Of a stretch of 64,000 nucleotides of DNA, positions 31,920 through 44,567 are shown piece after piece. The notes beneath the pieces were generated by a model that saw only the letters and a program-made list of their open reading frames with translations, was not told where the DNA came from and ran no database searches. Every line of letters starts with the position of its first letter. The stretch's first letter is position 1. Origin of the DNA: Candidatus Nitrosymbiomonas proteolyticus (GTDB lineage Bacteria; Armatimonadota; Fimbriimonadia; Fimbriimonadales; Fimbriimonadaceae); contig AP021858.1 in the NCBI GenBank assembly GCA_017347465.1, positions 1 to 64,000 of the forward strand, in the 5' to 3' direction. Position numbers and translations under genes: made by a program.

Positions 31920-33200
31920 ATGGCGAGGACGATCGAACGCAACAACACCTGCTGCCTTTGCGGCAAGACCAAGGAGCAGGTACGGAAACTCATTGTGGGC
32001 CTTCATGGGGCCGTTTGCTCGGAATGCGTCGAGCTCTGCAACGAGATCATTGACTCGGGACCGGCTGGGGAGCCCCGAGAAGTCGAAGTCAAGAAGAAAT
32101 CAGCCCCGTTGCTGAACGAGGTCCCCAAGCCCAAGCAGATCGTCGAGATCCTCGATCAGTACGTGATCGGCCAGTCGGATGCCAAGCGCGCGCTTTCGGT
32201 GGCCGTCTACAACCATTACAAGCGAATCGGCGGAGCGCAAGACTCCGACGTCGAACTCCAGAAGAGCAACATCCTGCTCATCGGGCCTACGGGAACGGGG
32301 AAAACGCTTCTTGCGCAAACGCTCGCCAGGTTGCTCAACGTCCCGTTCGCTATCGCCGACGCGACCTCGTTGACGGAAGCCGGTTATGTGGGCGAAGACG
32401 TCGAGAACATCCTGCTTCGGCTCCTGCAAGTGGCCGAGACTATGGACCCCCACAATGCCCGCGCACTCGCAGAAAGGGGGATCATCTACGTCGATGAGAT
32501 CGACAAGGTCGCCCGCAAGAGCGATAACCCCTCAATCACGCGCGATGTCAGCGGCGAGGGCGTGCAACAGGCCCTTCTGAAGATTCTCGAAGGCACGACC
32601 GCCAACGTCCCTCCGCAGGGTGGGCGCAAACACCCTCAGCAGGAGTACTTGCAGGTCAACACGGCCAACATCCTTTTCATCTGCGGCGGCGCTTTCGAAG
32701 GCATCGAAGACACGATTCGCCGGCGCATGAAGGAAAACGTCATGGGCTTCCGCGCCAACCCACAGGGCAAGGCCAAGAAGGAAGAAAAAGTGCTGCGGCA
32801 CGTCCTCCCTGAAGACCTTTTGAAAGCTGGGTTGATCCCGGAGTTCATCGGTCGGCTGCCCGTGATTGCGACGCTCGACAACCTCGATGAAGACGCGTTC
32901 GTGAGAATCCTCACGGAACCGAAGAACGCGCTGGTGAAGCAGTACCAGAGGTTTTTTGAACTCGACGGCGTTACCCTGGAGTTCGAAGAGGGCGCGCTTC
33001 GGGAGATCGCGCAGGAGGCCATTCGACGGAAGACCGGGGCGAGGGCTCTTCGGGCGATCGTCGAGCAGATCATGCTGGACGTCATGTACGAGGCCCCCAG
33101 CAACGAGAAGATCAAGAGGGTTGTCGTTCCCAAGGGCGTTCTGTCCGAGGGCAAGGCGCCAGTCGTGTTCGACGACGGCGAAATCCGCCAGGCTTCCTAG
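31920..33200 (+). CDS. clpX: ATP-dependent Clp protease ATP-binding subunit ClpX
   Basis: AAA+ unfoldase that feeds substrates to ClpP. The 426-residue protein has the N-terminal zinc-binding domain (CCLCGK, then CSECVELC), Walker A GPTGTGKT, Walker [10 protein letters not shown], the GYVGEDVE pore loop and the C-terminal IGF-type loop region ([12 protein letters not shown]). It forms a cluster with tig and clpP. Confidence 0.97.
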   Translation: MARTIERNNTCCLCGKTKEQVRKLIVGLHGAVCSECVELCNEIIDSGPAGEPREVEVKKKSAPLLNEVPKPKQIVEILDQYVIGQSDAKRALSVAVYNHYKRIGGAQDSDVELQKSNILLIGPTGTGKTLLAQTLARLLNVPFAIADATSLTEAGYVGEDVENILLRLLQVAETMDPHNARALAERGIIYVDEIDKVARKSDNPSITRDVSGEGVQQALLKILEGTTANVPPQGGRKHPQQEYLQVNTANILFICGGAFEGIEDTIRRRMKENVMGFRANPQGKAKKEEKVLRHVLPEDLLKAGLIPEFIGRLPVIATLDNLDEDAFVRILTEPKNALVKQYQRFFELDGVTLEFEEGALREIAQEAIRRKTGARALRAIVEQIMLDVMYEAPSNEKIKRVVVPKGVLSEGKAPVVFDDGEIRQAS

Positions 33201-33434
33201 GCCCCGTCCGAGGTCATCTCGTAGCCAGCTCCGCAGGCCCGATGGGCCGACAGGATGAAGCGCTGGGCGCAGCCTTAGAATTCGGAGCCCGGAACGCACA
33301 ACGCCTTATGGGGGCGAAACGCTCCTCAAAGGCAGCGACACAGACAGCCCAGTTGGCAGGAACCGGGCGCGATCGCTCAGTTCCTGCCGATCTGATCTCC
33401 TATTCTTACCTTGGTAGGCAGTGGGGCGATCCGA

Positions 33435-34040
33435 CTATTTCTTGCGGCGTCGAATCAGCGCGAGGCTCGCGACTCCCAACCCGGCAATCGTGGTCGGTTC
33501 AGGGACCACGGTAATGCTCTGGTTGTTGATCGCGATCGCGGCAAGATCCTCGCCGGCAGTCTCGGGCGCGTCCAATTCAAACGTCTTGATGGCGCGAAGT
33601 CTCTGGACGCAGCTCGACAACAAAAGGGTGTCGGACCAAACGGGGCTGCTGGAGCTGTCAAAGGTGACGGCGACGGATGCGAGCGGCGCACCGATGATCG
33701 TGCCGAACTCATCGATCTCGTAGACCACCTCGGTGAACTCGATCGTGCCGGATCCGAGGATCGCTTGCGCGAGCGTCACGGTCGCTTCGACGGCGCACAT
33801 AAGCGCTCCCGCGTCGGCATCGTACTGGATCGTCAGCGTGCCGGTACGGATTCCCGGGGCATCGCCCACGCCCGCGTTCGGCGTATAGAACGTGATCGAA
33901 TTCGCATCGAAGCCGAAGGTCGCGCCATCGGACAGGGGCGCCGAGGCGAAGATGACGTTGGAGAAGGTGACAGAATAGCCAAGGGCAGCCGCGGCCAACA
34001 GGCCCACGCCCACGCCCGTTCGAATGGGAGTCTTGTTCAT
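33435..34040 (-). CDS. PEP-CTERM sorted exported protein 1
   Basis: 201 residues: an N-terminal signal peptide (VGLLAAAALGYSVTFS), a beta-rich body, and the sorting signal VPEPTTIAGLGVASLALIRRRKK (PEP motif, hydrophobic helix, Arg-rich end). This is the signature handled by exosortase, so the protein is probably surface-bound. The RBS AGAAAGGA precedes the ATG. It lies downstream of the 23S-5S unit on the same strand. Confidence 0.85.
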   Translation of the reverse strand: MNKTPIRTGVGVGLLAAAALGYSVTFSNVIFASAPLSDGATFGFDANSITFYTPNAGVGDAPGIRTGTLTIQYDADAGALMCAVEATVTLAQAILGSGTIEFTEVVYEIDEFGTIIGAPLASVAVTFDSSSSPVWSDTLLLSSCVQRLRAIKTFELDAPETAGEDLAAIAINNQSITVVPEPTTIAGLGVASLALIRRRKK

Positions 34041-34203
34041 ATTTGTTTTCCTTTCTGATCAAGAAGACAGCCAGCAAACTCGCTGACTGATTCATCGCCT
34101 AAGCGACGCGAGTATTGTACGACAATTCTCGTGAAATGCAGCAAAAAATGCTGGCAAGGCGCAACAGACTCGTATAATTGCTGGGCGCATCGGGTAGGGG
34201 ACA

Positions 34204-34233
34204 AAGCAAAACGACCCCGATTTGCGGGGCCGT
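34204..34233 (-). terminator. Rho-independent terminator after 5S rRNA
   Basis: On the minus strand, ACGGCCCCG and CGGGGTCGT form a 9-bp stem around a 5-nt loop, followed by a T-tract (TTTT). It starts 15 nt past the 5S 3' end. Confidence 0.8.
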
Positions 34234-34247
34234 TCTTGAAAGCTCTA

Positions 34248-34365
34248 TCCGGGCGGCGTCCATATCTCCCGGGACCTTTCGGACCAAGTACTTCCGGCGC
34301 TGAGGGGCTTAACTGCCGTGTTCGGGATGGGAACGGGTGTTTCCCCCTCGCCATGGCCACCCGAA
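34248..34365 (-). rRNA. rrf: 5S ribosomal RNA
   Basis: About 118 nt. Conserved segments include CCCGTTCCCATCCCGAACACG and AGTTAAGCCCCTCAGCGCCG. Ends are set by the terminal helix TTCGGGTGGC with GCCGCCCGGA. It lies about 80 nt after the 23S gene. Confidence 0.95.
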
Positions 34366-34445
34366 TAGAAATCGTGAAACCGAAATCTAAATCGAGCTGA
34401 CGTTGCATAGCGGACAGCGGAGTCATCCATCGAACCATTGGAGGA

Positions 34446-37408
<2,963 letters not shown>

Positions 37409-37517
37409 CACTCTCCAATGTGCTCGATGCATGCTTCCGCTATCGCTATGCAACTGTCAAAGTGCTCTTCATCGGCCACCGATACGGGCGGGCCCGTACA
37501 GTCGGCGGCAATTGGAA

Positions 37518-37546
37518 ATGATACCTCCGTCAAGGCGGGCTGTCAA
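37518..37546 (-). promoter_or_regulatory. Strong sigma-70 promoter of the 23S-5S unit
   Basis: On the minus strand TTGACA (37546-37541) and TATCAT (37523-37518) are spaced by exactly 17 nt. The expected start, about 37511, leaves a leader of about 100 nt before the 23S 5' end. This supports independent transcription of 23S-5S. Confidence 0.8.
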
Positions 37547-37697
37547 GGGTCCCGCGAGATTTCCTCAAGGAGTTTCCGATTTCCCTCGGAAGACCTCTCG
37601 CCCGAAGACACATCACCCCTAACATAGCATCGGGCCAGAGGCGTCTCCGCCCCCAGCCCGATTGCTCCCTTGACCCCCGAAAGGGTCGAAGGATGAC

Positions 37698-38396
37698 TTA
37701 CTTGCGGCGTCGGCGAGCGAGCGCCACCAGCGCGAGACCGAGACCGGCCATCGTCGTGGGCTCAGGCACAACCGAACCTTCGATGCGATAGGCGGCCATC
37801 GAGTTGGTTGGGAATGAGGTTCCCTGTTGAAACCCACCGCCGGGGTTGGCCTGCATCGCATCGGTACCGCCAGGGAAGGCCCCGGCGTAGTTCGAGCCGC
37901 GGATGCCGACCTGGCCGTTAGGCGTGAAGTCCATTCGACCCATCACGCTGACGAAGTAAGTGCCTGCCGTGGGGACAACGATGTTCACGGGCAACGTCAC
38001 GAGGGCGGAAGCCGTCTCACCCGTGTAGCCAGTGTTCACAATGGCTGAACCCACACCAACAGTCGCGCTGCCGACGTCACCCGTCAAGCTCGAGGCCGCT
38101 GCAGCGACGCTGCTGAATATCTCGACGCGATAGAACAGGATGTTGGTGAACGACGTGAAGCCGTTCCATCCGCCCATGAACGCGTCCACGCTCGTAATCG
38201 TGGTCTGCGCCGTAGTGTTGAAATTATCGAGGACGCCGATATCGTAGGCATCGAGCGAGGTCTCGAAATCCTGTGAGGCGGCCGTGCCCGTCGCAGAAAC
38301 GTCCGCCGGGTTCGCACCGATTTGGTCCATGATCACGACCGCCGAAGCGAACGAACTGACGGTAGCTGCAAGACAAAGAACTGCAATTCTCTTCAT
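37698..38396 (-). CDS. PEP-CTERM sorted exported protein 2
   Basis: 232 residues with a signal peptide (IAVLCLAATVSSFASA), a beta-rich body of choice-of-anchor style, and the C-terminal signal VPEPTTMAGLGLALVALARRRRK. The start at 38396 is set by GGGAGGAG 12 nt upstream; the frame is open further upstream to 38660 but lacks a second signal peptide. It lies upstream of the 23S promoter on the same strand. Confidence 0.87.
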   Translation of the reverse strand: MKRIAVLCLAATVSSFASAVVIMDQIGANPADVSATGTAASQDFETSLDAYDIGVLDNFNTTAQTTITSVDAFMGGWNGFTSFTNILFYRVEIFSSVAAAASSLTGDVGSATVGVGSAIVNTGYTGETASALVTLPVNIVVPTAGTYFVSVMGRMDFTPNGQVGIRGSNYAGAFPGGTDAMQANPGGGFQQGTSFPTNSMAAYRIEGSVVPEPTTMAGLGLALVALARRRRK

Positions 38397-38676
38397 TTTG
38401 GATTGTCTCCTCCCGAATTCAATTTCGAGCGTGGATCTTATCGGTTTGACAGAGGTCCTCCGGCAAGACGACGAGGTTCCACGCCCAAGACATTGTGCAA
38501 CCAATCTCCTGAATTTCGGTCCGTTAATATTCTTTCTGTGACAAAACCTAGCATTTGAACTAGGTGATCTTCGGAGGGACCCGTTCGATGCCGCGATCGG
38601 GCCTTCAGGCATCGACAGAAACTGGGAAAGACCCGATCGTGCAGGGACGCGCCGCCGCATTCCAGAATCTGGAGAT

Positions 38677-39522
38677 ATGGAACGGGAACCGCAAGACTCC
38701 GCACTCAGCCGGCGATCGCTGCTCGCTTCGATGGTGAGCCTGCCCGTCGCAGGCCTCTTCCGGTCAGAAAGGTTCGGTCAGATCCCAACGAGCCCCTACG
38801 CACCCTTTCGGATGGGGATTCATTCGTACTCGCTGCGCGGGTTCGACCTGAACCGGGCGATCGAGACGACCCGTCGGCTGGGACTTAGGCACTGGGAGGC
38901 GTTTTCCGCGCATGTTCCGCTCTCCAACGATCCGATCTTCCGAAGCGCGGTCCGCACGGACTTACGCATCGCTGGTATCCACCTGGCCGTGTGTGGAGTC
39001 CAAGCCTTCGATGGCGATGCGGCCAAATCGCGTCGTATATTCGAGTCCGCAAAGCTCCTCGGGCTGGAGACTCTATCGGCCGATCCCACACCGGAGGCCC
39101 TACCCGCTCTCAACGATCTGACGCAAGAATTTGGCATCAACATCGCCATTCACAACCACGGACCCGGCGCAAGATATGGCAAGGCCGCCGACATCGAGCG
39201 CGCCGTTTCACGCCACAACGTCCGCATGGGAGTTTGCATCGACACCGGCCACGCGCTCAGGTCGGCCGAAGACCCAGTGCGCTGGGTTGAGATCTTTGGC
39301 GAAAGGGTCCACGACATCCACCTCAAGGACGTCAAGGACCGTACCAACTGGACGATCTTGGGTCAGGGCGACCTCAGGCTCGGCGACTTCTTTCGAGCGC
39401 TCGCCGCACAAAAGTATGCGGGAATTGTGGCGCTCGAATATGAGGAGAAACCGGACGACCCAACGGCCGACATCGAGGCCTGCCTCCAAGCAGTCCGGAT
39501 GACGCTCTCCCGCGTCCGGTAG
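38677..39522 (+). CDS. Tat-exported sugar phosphate isomerase/epimerase-like TIM barrel
   Basis: 281 residues with a twin-arginine signal (LSRRSLLASMVSLPVAGLF) and a xylose-isomerase-like TIM barrel. The metal site is suggested by HNHGPGARYG, VCIDTGHALRS (D, H), HDIHLKDVKD and a late E in VALEYEEKPDD. Such secreted barrels often act on sugars or inositols. Substrate unknown. Confidence 0.83.
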   Translation: MEREPQDSALSRRSLLASMVSLPVAGLFRSERFGQIPTSPYAPFRMGIHSYSLRGFDLNRAIETTRRLGLRHWEAFSAHVPLSNDPIFRSAVRTDLRIAGIHLAVCGVQAFDGDAAKSRRIFESAKLLGLETLSADPTPEALPALNDLTQEFGINIAIHNHGPGARYGKAADIERAVSRHNVRMGVCIDTGHALRSAEDPVRWVEIFGERVHDIHLKDVKDRTNWTILGQGDLRLGDFFRALAAQKYAGIVALEYEEKPDDPTADIEACLQAVRMTLSRVR

Positions 39523-39548
39523 GCGCGCGATAAGAAAACCTCCGAAAA

Positions 39549-39569
39549 GTACTCACTCTTTCGTATACT
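39549..39569 (+). promoter_or_regulatory. Upstream motif of pseudopilin gene 1
   Basis: GTACT, 10 nt, then TATACT, with CTTTC between them. The same arrangement (GTACT-N10-TGTACT, CTTTC between) precedes the second pseudopilin gene at 61079-61099 at a nearly equal distance from the start codon (47 versus 43 nt between motif and ATG). TATACT may be a -10. Confidence 0.4.
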
Positions 39570-39616
39570 ATTCGTGGCGAAGCCCGCCCGAGGGCTCGTC
39601 ATAGGGGAGGGAGTTC

Positions 39617-40447
39617 ATGAATCGAAACAGGGCTTTCACGCTCATTGAGTTGCTTGTGGTGATCGCCATCATCGCGATCCTCGCTGCAATTCTGTTTCCC
39701 GTGTTTGCTGCGGCGAAGGAGTCGGCGAAGCAGACCACTTGCCTCTCCAACATGAAGCAGATCGGCCTGGCGATGTCGATGTACGCGATCGATTCGGACG
39801 ACGTGTACCCTGCGTGGGCAGCCATCGCTCCGCCGATCAACGGGGGCAACAGTTCGTACGTTCCGCCCGACATGCAACTGATGCCGTATGCCCGCAACGA
39901 CGGGATATGGAAGTGCCCGAGCGACCACGCGACCCGAGTTTCGACGAGTGCCGTGCCTTGGTGGGACGGGAACTACCGACTCAAGGCGATTCCGCGTTCG
40001 TATTCTTACACTGGCCCCATCCACACCGTGCAAGCGAACGGCTGGGACAACAACACGGGCGCTTTCAAGTGGGTCGGCCCTGGGTTCTGGACGATGGCAG
40101 GCCGCTCCGGAACCGAGTTCGATGAGGTTGCCGATACGATCGCATGGGTGGAACAATGGTCGGTTTCCGTGGCCGACCAATATGTGGGCGGCATTTGGGG
40201 CTCCGGCTTCATCGACTGCGATACCGCCAAGCTCGCGGGTCGGAAGGTCCCGCCCAGCGGACCCGGAGATGGCGGCCCCCCAGGGTGCGCCTCGGCCTAT
40301 ACCGGCAGGCCCACCCCAGGCCACAGGAATCAAGGCAACTACATCTTTGTCGATGGGCACGCGGGAATCCGGTCCTGGAGCGCCGTCCGCAAGAACGACT
40401 TTCGTTCGTTCAAGGTGCAGAAGCCCTCGCAGACCTACATCCCCTAG
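39617..40447 (+). CDS. Type II/IV pseudopilin-like protein with prepilin leader (DUF1559-like)
   Basis: 276 residues. The N-terminus [19 protein letters not shown] is a classic type IV prepilin cleavage/methylation signal, with a hydrophobic helix up to [12 protein letters not shown]. The C-terminus holds [14 protein letters not shown], the DGH segment seen in large pseudopilin families of Planctomycetota, Lentisphaerota and Armatimonadota. Probable role: surface or secretion-associated filament subunit. Confidence 0.9.
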   Translation: MNRNRAFTLIELLVVIAIIAILAAILFPVFAAAKESAKQTTCLSNMKQIGLAMSMYAIDSDDVYPAWAAIAPPINGGNSSYVPPDMQLMPYARNDGIWKCPSDHATRVSTSAVPWWDGNYRLKAIPRSYSYTGPIHTVQANGWDNNTGAFKWVGPGFWTMAGRSGTEFDEVADTIAWVEQWSVSVADQYVGGIWGSGFIDCDTAKLAGRKVPPSGPGDGGPPGCASAYTGRPTPGHRNQGNYIFVDGHAGIRSWSAVRKNDFRSFKVQKPSQTYIP

Positions 40448-40455
40448 ACGGGCGG

Positions 40456-41103
40456 TTAGGGGAAACGAAACGTCTGCATCACGGAGTCCGCGAGTCGCTC
40501 CATCGCCCCGAGACGACTCATGGGGCACGAGAATGTGACCGTGAAGCTACGATTGCCGTTGCTCAGCATGTAGGCGAGCGACGCGATCGATTTGCCCTGC
40601 CCTATGGAGATTTGCGTGAACATCTTGGCCGCCTTGCCTGCCGGCAAATCAGTGAGTTCACCCTGAGGCGAAGTACCGGGCAGCGCGAGAGGGGTCATCT
40701 CCTGCAAGTACGCCTGCTGGAGTTCGGAAGCGGCCAGTTCCTTGGGTTGATCCAAGACGACGACGTTCAGATTCTCAGCGAAGCCCTCGAACGTTTCCCC
40801 AAAAGCGACCAGCTTGATCGAGCCTGACAGGGCCATCTCGCGAATGGCGGGCTCGCTCGCTTTCAGCCCTGGGTTTGCCTTGACGGCCTCGTCGATGAAA
40901 GAATTGACGTCGTCGGCGGTCAGATCGACTGCAGTCCATCCATTGGGAGTGTCCAGCATGAAGCTGGGGCCGCCTGGCGAACCTGAGCTGGTTGAGAGCG
41001 GACGACCGCTGTTGTCTTTTCCTGAACATGCCGCAAGCATCAGCGCGGCAAGCACCGCCCCTGTGCCCACGAGAATCCACTGGCGAAGTACACGAAAACT
41101 CAT
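40456..41103 (-). CDS. Exported lipoprotein of unknown function
   Basis: 215 residues from the ATG at 41103, which has GGAGGTGG upstream. Lipobox LAAC (ALMLAACSGKD). The body (SFMLDTPNGWTAVDLTADDVN, then a C-terminal SFTVTFSCPMSRLGAMERLADSVMQTF) resembles PsbP/DUF1795-like exported proteins only loosely. It is divergent from the next plus-strand gene over a 216-nt gap. Confidence 0.75.
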   Translation of the reverse strand: MSFRVLRQWILVGTGAVLAALMLAACSGKDNSGRPLSTSSGSPGGPSFMLDTPNGWTAVDLTADDVNSFIDEAVKANPGLKASEPAIREMALSGSIKLVAFGETFEGFAENLNVVVLDQPKELAASELQQAYLQEMTPLALPGTSPQGELTDLPAGKAAKMFTQISIGQGKSIASLAYMLSNGNRSFTVTFSCPMSRLGAMERLADSVMQTFRFP

Positions 41104-41319
41104 TGCGCCACCTCCTGAAGCAAAGCGCTCTTTGCCCCTTTGGTTTTCAGCGTGCTTGGGCAAGAATCCTGCATTCGTTTTGGATCGTCCCGGCGATCCT
41201 TGACGTCAATGTGAACGATCGTTTTCGGGATTGTGTCTATATAATGCCAATGGATGCCTAATCGGCATCGCAAGTCCGCATCGGGGCGGGTTTCTTTCCG
41301 CCAAGGAGGATTCAAGGGG

Positions 41320-41781
41320 ATGTTTCGGAGGATTTGGGTTTTGCCCGCCGTCGCGCTGGTCACTCTGGGCGCTATCGACGGGGGTGATTTCAGGGTTTCC
41401 GCGCGCGCGGGCATCGATGTCCGCACGAACCACGGCCACTTCGAGGTCGCTACGATTATCGTCGACGTTCGAACGACAGGGGGCGGGCAAGGCGAGGCGA
41501 CGTTCGCCGCGGATGGCCACCACCATGGACTCTATCCAGACCTGGTTGTGATCCTGCCGCAAGCCAGCAAGGTGTTCGTTCGGGGGAACATCGCCGAGAT
41601 TCTCGGGCAGGGGTCGTACCAAGGCGAGCCTGCCTCCATCCGCATGAAGCTTCTCGATGGAGGCCCTGAGGGCCAGGGCGACTTCATGACGGTCGAATGC
41701 TATGCGCCCAACGGCAAGCGAGTGTTCTATGGCGAGGGTTCTACCACGTCGGGAGACATCTCCATTCGGACCGCCCAATAG
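41320..41781 (+). CDS. Small exported protein of unknown function
   Basis: 153 residues with a signal peptide (IWVLPAVALVTLGAI). A His-rich stretch DGHHHGLYPDL lies in the centre; the rest is beta-rich. The start has AAGGAGGA at 41303-41310, which rules out the ATG at 41254. The next gene follows after 11 nt. A TATAAT at 41240-41245 and the palindrome AACGATCGTT at 41214-41223 may belong to its promoter. Confidence 0.7.
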   Translation: MFRRIWVLPAVALVTLGAIDGGDFRVSARAGIDVRTNHGHFEVATIIVDVRTTGGGQGEATFAADGHHHGLYPDLVVILPQASKVFVRGNIAEILGQGSYQGEPASIRMKLLDGGPEGQGDFMTVECYAPNGKRVFYGEGSTTSGDISIRTAQ

Positions 41782-41792
41782 GAGCCTGAGCA

Positions 41793-43406
41793 ATGCGATA
41801 TTCAACCACGACTTTTTCCTTTCTTCGAGTGGCGCTTGGGCTGACGGCTCTTACCTTTGGGATCGCCGCCACCTCCGAGGCTCAGTTCGCCCGAAAGGGC
41901 GTGCGTCTGCTTTCCAACCTGCCTCTGAGCGAGTTTCCCGGTGACCCATCGTCCGGCTCCGGCGGATGGGGTTACGTTTCGGCGAGCGAGCGCGAGTATG
42001 CGGTTTTCGGAGTCAGAAACGGCACCGCCGTCGTCGACATTACGAACCCAACTCAGCCCGCGATCATCGGCCACGTGCAGGGGCCCAACTCCACTTGGCA
42101 CGAACCCACGGTGCTCGGCGACTTCGCCTACTCGGTGTGTGACGGCGTCGATCAGGGGATGCATATCATCGACCTGCGGCAGGCTGATCTGGGTGTAATT
42201 ACCCACGCCGGGACCTACACTGGAAACAACCTCAAACGGGTTCACACGATTCAACCCAACCCCGCCAAGAAGCTCCTGTACCTCAACGGGTCGAACATCG
42301 CCAACGGCGGATTGGTCGTTCTCGATGTCTCCAACCCGGTCGCTCCTGTGCAGGTAGGGGCATGGACGGAGAAATACGTTCACGATTGCCAAGTGGTCGA
42401 CTTCACGTCGGGGCCCAACGCCGGCAAGGAGATCGCGTTCCTCTGTTGCGGGGGAGCGGGGCTGTACATTGTCGACATCACCGACAAAGGCAACATGGTC
42501 ACGCTCGGGTTCATCGACTACATATCGGGCTCCAATTATTGCCACTCGGGGCAACTATCCCCGGACGGCAGGTACTTCCTGATCAACGACGAGTTCGACG
42601 AGGGCAACGCGTTGGTCGACGAGTGTACGACTCACATCATCGACGTCTCCGACCTGACGAACCCGACTTATGCGGGGAGGTTCCAAAACGGGGGTCAGTA
42701 CATCGATCACAACTCCCACGTACGCGGGAATCTTTTATATCTTGCAGCCTATCGGGGCGGGTTGAGGATTTTCGACGTCGCCGATGCACAGAACATCCGC
42801 GAATTGGGTTATTTCGACACGCACCCCAACAACGGATTCTCCTATACGGGCGCTTGGGGCGTCTGCGCGATCTTCCCGAGCGGGAACGTCACGATCTTCG
42901 ACATCAACAGGGGGTTGTTCGTACTCGATCCCGGCGAGGCGATCGGCTTCGGCGCCCCCATTCTCTCTGCGAACGTCGTAGCCGGAGACTTGATCTCTGG
43001 CGGGCCCAAGGAACTCCGCAAGTCGGACGATCGGCGGTTTGTGATGAAGGCGTCCGACCAAGGTACATCCGACGTGGCTGAACTCACCGTCGAGATCAAT
43101 GCAAAGACCGACATCTCACCCGCGAATGTTCTGGGACTGCAATTCGAGACCTCTTGTCAGTTCATCTCCACTGCAAAGGGCAAGGTCATGCTCTGGAACT
43201 GGGCGCAAAGCCGTTGGGACGCCGTGGGCGATTTCGACCTGACGACCGTCGAAGGCCTCGATTCGATCTCGGGCCTTCCAGGCGGAACCTACGTGAACTC
43301 GAGCGGTGAAATCCGCATGAGGCTCAGCTTCCAGCCTGGGCCTGAGTCGGAACCGTCGGAGTACGTAATCAAGATCGACATGGTCCGCTTCGGCGTCGAG
43401 TCGTAG
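41793..43406 (+). CDS. Choice-of-anchor B family exported LVIVD-repeat propeller
   Basis: 537 residues with a signal peptide (LGLTALTFGIAATSEAQ). Repeats with DITNPTQPAIIGHV, LDVSNPVAPVQVG, VDITDKGN, IDVSDLTNPTYAG and IFDVADAQNIRELGYF give a propeller-like LVIVD array typical of choice-of-anchor B proteins (KYVHDCQVV, NYCHSGQLSPDGRYFLINDE). A C-terminal beta domain (about 400-537) follows. Likely a surface or periplasmic protein; no enzyme motif. Confidence 0.82.
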   Translation: MRYSTTTFSFLRVALGLTALTFGIAATSEAQFARKGVRLLSNLPLSEFPGDPSSGSGGWGYVSASEREYAVFGVRNGTAVVDITNPTQPAIIGHVQGPNSTWHEPTVLGDFAYSVCDGVDQGMHIIDLRQADLGVITHAGTYTGNNLKRVHTIQPNPAKKLLYLNGSNIANGGLVVLDVSNPVAPVQVGAWTEKYVHDCQVVDFTSGPNAGKEIAFLCCGGAGLYIVDITDKGNMVTLGFIDYISGSNYCHSGQLSPDGRYFLINDEFDEGNALVDECTTHIIDVSDLTNPTYAGRFQNGGQYIDHNSHVRGNLLYLAAYRGGLRIFDVADAQNIRELGYFDTHPNNGFSYTGAWGVCAIFPSGNVTIFDINRGLFVLDPGEAIGFGAPILSANVVAGDLISGGPKELRKSDDRRFVMKASDQGTSDVAELTVEINAKTDISPANVLGLQFETSCQFISTAKGKVMLWNWAQSRWDAVGDFDLTTVEGLDSISGLPGGTYVNSSGEIRMRLSFQPGPESEPSEYVIKIDMVRFGVES

Positions 43407-43658
43407 CGAAGGTCCGGCAAAGCGAATCCGGGCAGGTCCTTCGCAGAGGGGGCCTGCCCCGGGTTGCCTCTTGCGCCCCAAGCGAGCGGGCGCGCTCCCT
43501 GCACTTCTACCAGTTTTGACCTCGCGCCCCTGCAAATTCTCCTCAGGCTCTTGGGGTTCGCCAGGGTCTACGTTATACTGTCTCTAGTTGTATTGCGCGT
43601 TGGATTGAAGGGTTGCCCTTGAGGTCATCGCGTAGCATGGATTCTTGGAGGAGGACAC
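43407..43658. promoter_or_regulatory. Intergenic region with promoter for PEP-CTERM gene 3
   Basis: TTGGGG at 43551-43556 and TATACT at 43574-43579 are 17 nt apart on the plus strand and lie about 80 nt before the next start. A Shine-Dalgarno GGAGGAGG precedes the ATG at 43659. No gene is seen in the 252 nt. Confidence 0.5.
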
Positions 43659-44486
43659 ATGAAAAGACTCTTTGTTTGGGCGCTCGTCGCCGCTGCCAGC
43701 GCCTCGCAGGCGCAACTTATCGTGGGGAACGACCAATCGGGGACGGCCACGATTTGGATGATCGACGTCTCGAACGGGAACGCGACCGCGCTGTATAGCA
43801 GTTCAACCTCGAGCGCCAAGCCGTGGGGTATGGCCGCCGACAACGTCAACAACATTCTCTACTGGAACAACGGCTCGACTCTGTACTGGTCAACGTACGC
43901 ATCGCTCCTGAGCGGCAATCCGACGGTCAACTCGGTCGGCATGACGTTCGGTACTAGCACCGTGAATTTCGTGGGCCTTGGGTTCAACCCTTCGACCGGG
44001 AAGCTGCTGGGAACGAGGAATATCACTACCGAAGCCGTCTACGAGATCGACCCGGTCACAGGAGTTGCTAACCTGCTCTACGCCTATAGTACGACCTTCG
44101 ACTTTGGTGGATTGGATTTCGATGGCGGAACCCTGTATGGGCTTTCGGACTCTGGTACCCGCGGCCTCTATTCCATCGACTACGTCAATGGGGGCGAGTC
44201 GTTCATCGTCGGGTACCCGAGCGGCGAAACGGACATCGACGGCTTGGCGGTGGGAGGAGGCAAGGCCTACTTCGTAACCGATGGCAACAGCGTGACGCAA
44301 CCCTGGTTCTACGTGTACAATCTCTCGACCAACACGTTCGAGTCTCCGATTGCGAGCACGTTCAACGGTAGCGGTGTTTTTTCCGCAGGCGCTTGGGCGC
44401 CAGGGCTCGTTCCTGAGCCTGCTACGATGGCGATGCTTGGCCTCGGGTTTGCTGCTATCGCTGCGCGAAGGCGCAAGCGATCGTAA
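43659..44486 (+). CDS. PEP-CTERM sorted exported protein 3
   Basis: 275 residues with a signal peptide (FVWALVAAASASQAQ), a propeller-like body (NDQSGTATIWMIDVSNGNATALY, YEIDPVTGVANLLY) and the C-terminal sorting signal VPEPATMAMLGLGFAAIAARRRKRS. A terminator follows at 44518. Confidence 0.88.
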   Translation: MKRLFVWALVAAASASQAQLIVGNDQSGTATIWMIDVSNGNATALYSSSTSSAKPWGMAADNVNNILYWNNGSTLYWSTYASLLSGNPTVNSVGMTFGTSTVNFVGLGFNPSTGKLLGTRNITTEAVYEIDPVTGVANLLYAYSTTFDFGGLDFDGGTLYGLSDSGTRGLYSIDYVNGGESFIVGYPSGETDIDGLAVGGGKAYFVTDGNSVTQPWFYVYNLSTNTFESPIASTFNGSGVFSAGAWAPGLVPEPATMAMLGLGFAAIAARRRKRS

Positions 44487-44517
44487 CTCGAAAGCACTCT
44501 GAGGACGAGAAATCGAA

Positions 44518-44543
44518 GGCGGGTAGGGACCTCCCTACCCGCC
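44518..44543. terminator. Bidirectional terminator between PEP-CTERM gene 3 and hpd
   Basis: A 12-bp perfect inverted repeat GGCGGGTAGGGA / TCCCTACCCGCC with a 2-nt centre, followed by TCGTCTTTCG. It lies between convergent genes. Confidence 0.75.
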
Positions 44544-44567
44544 TCGTCTTTCGTGGAATCAGAGCGC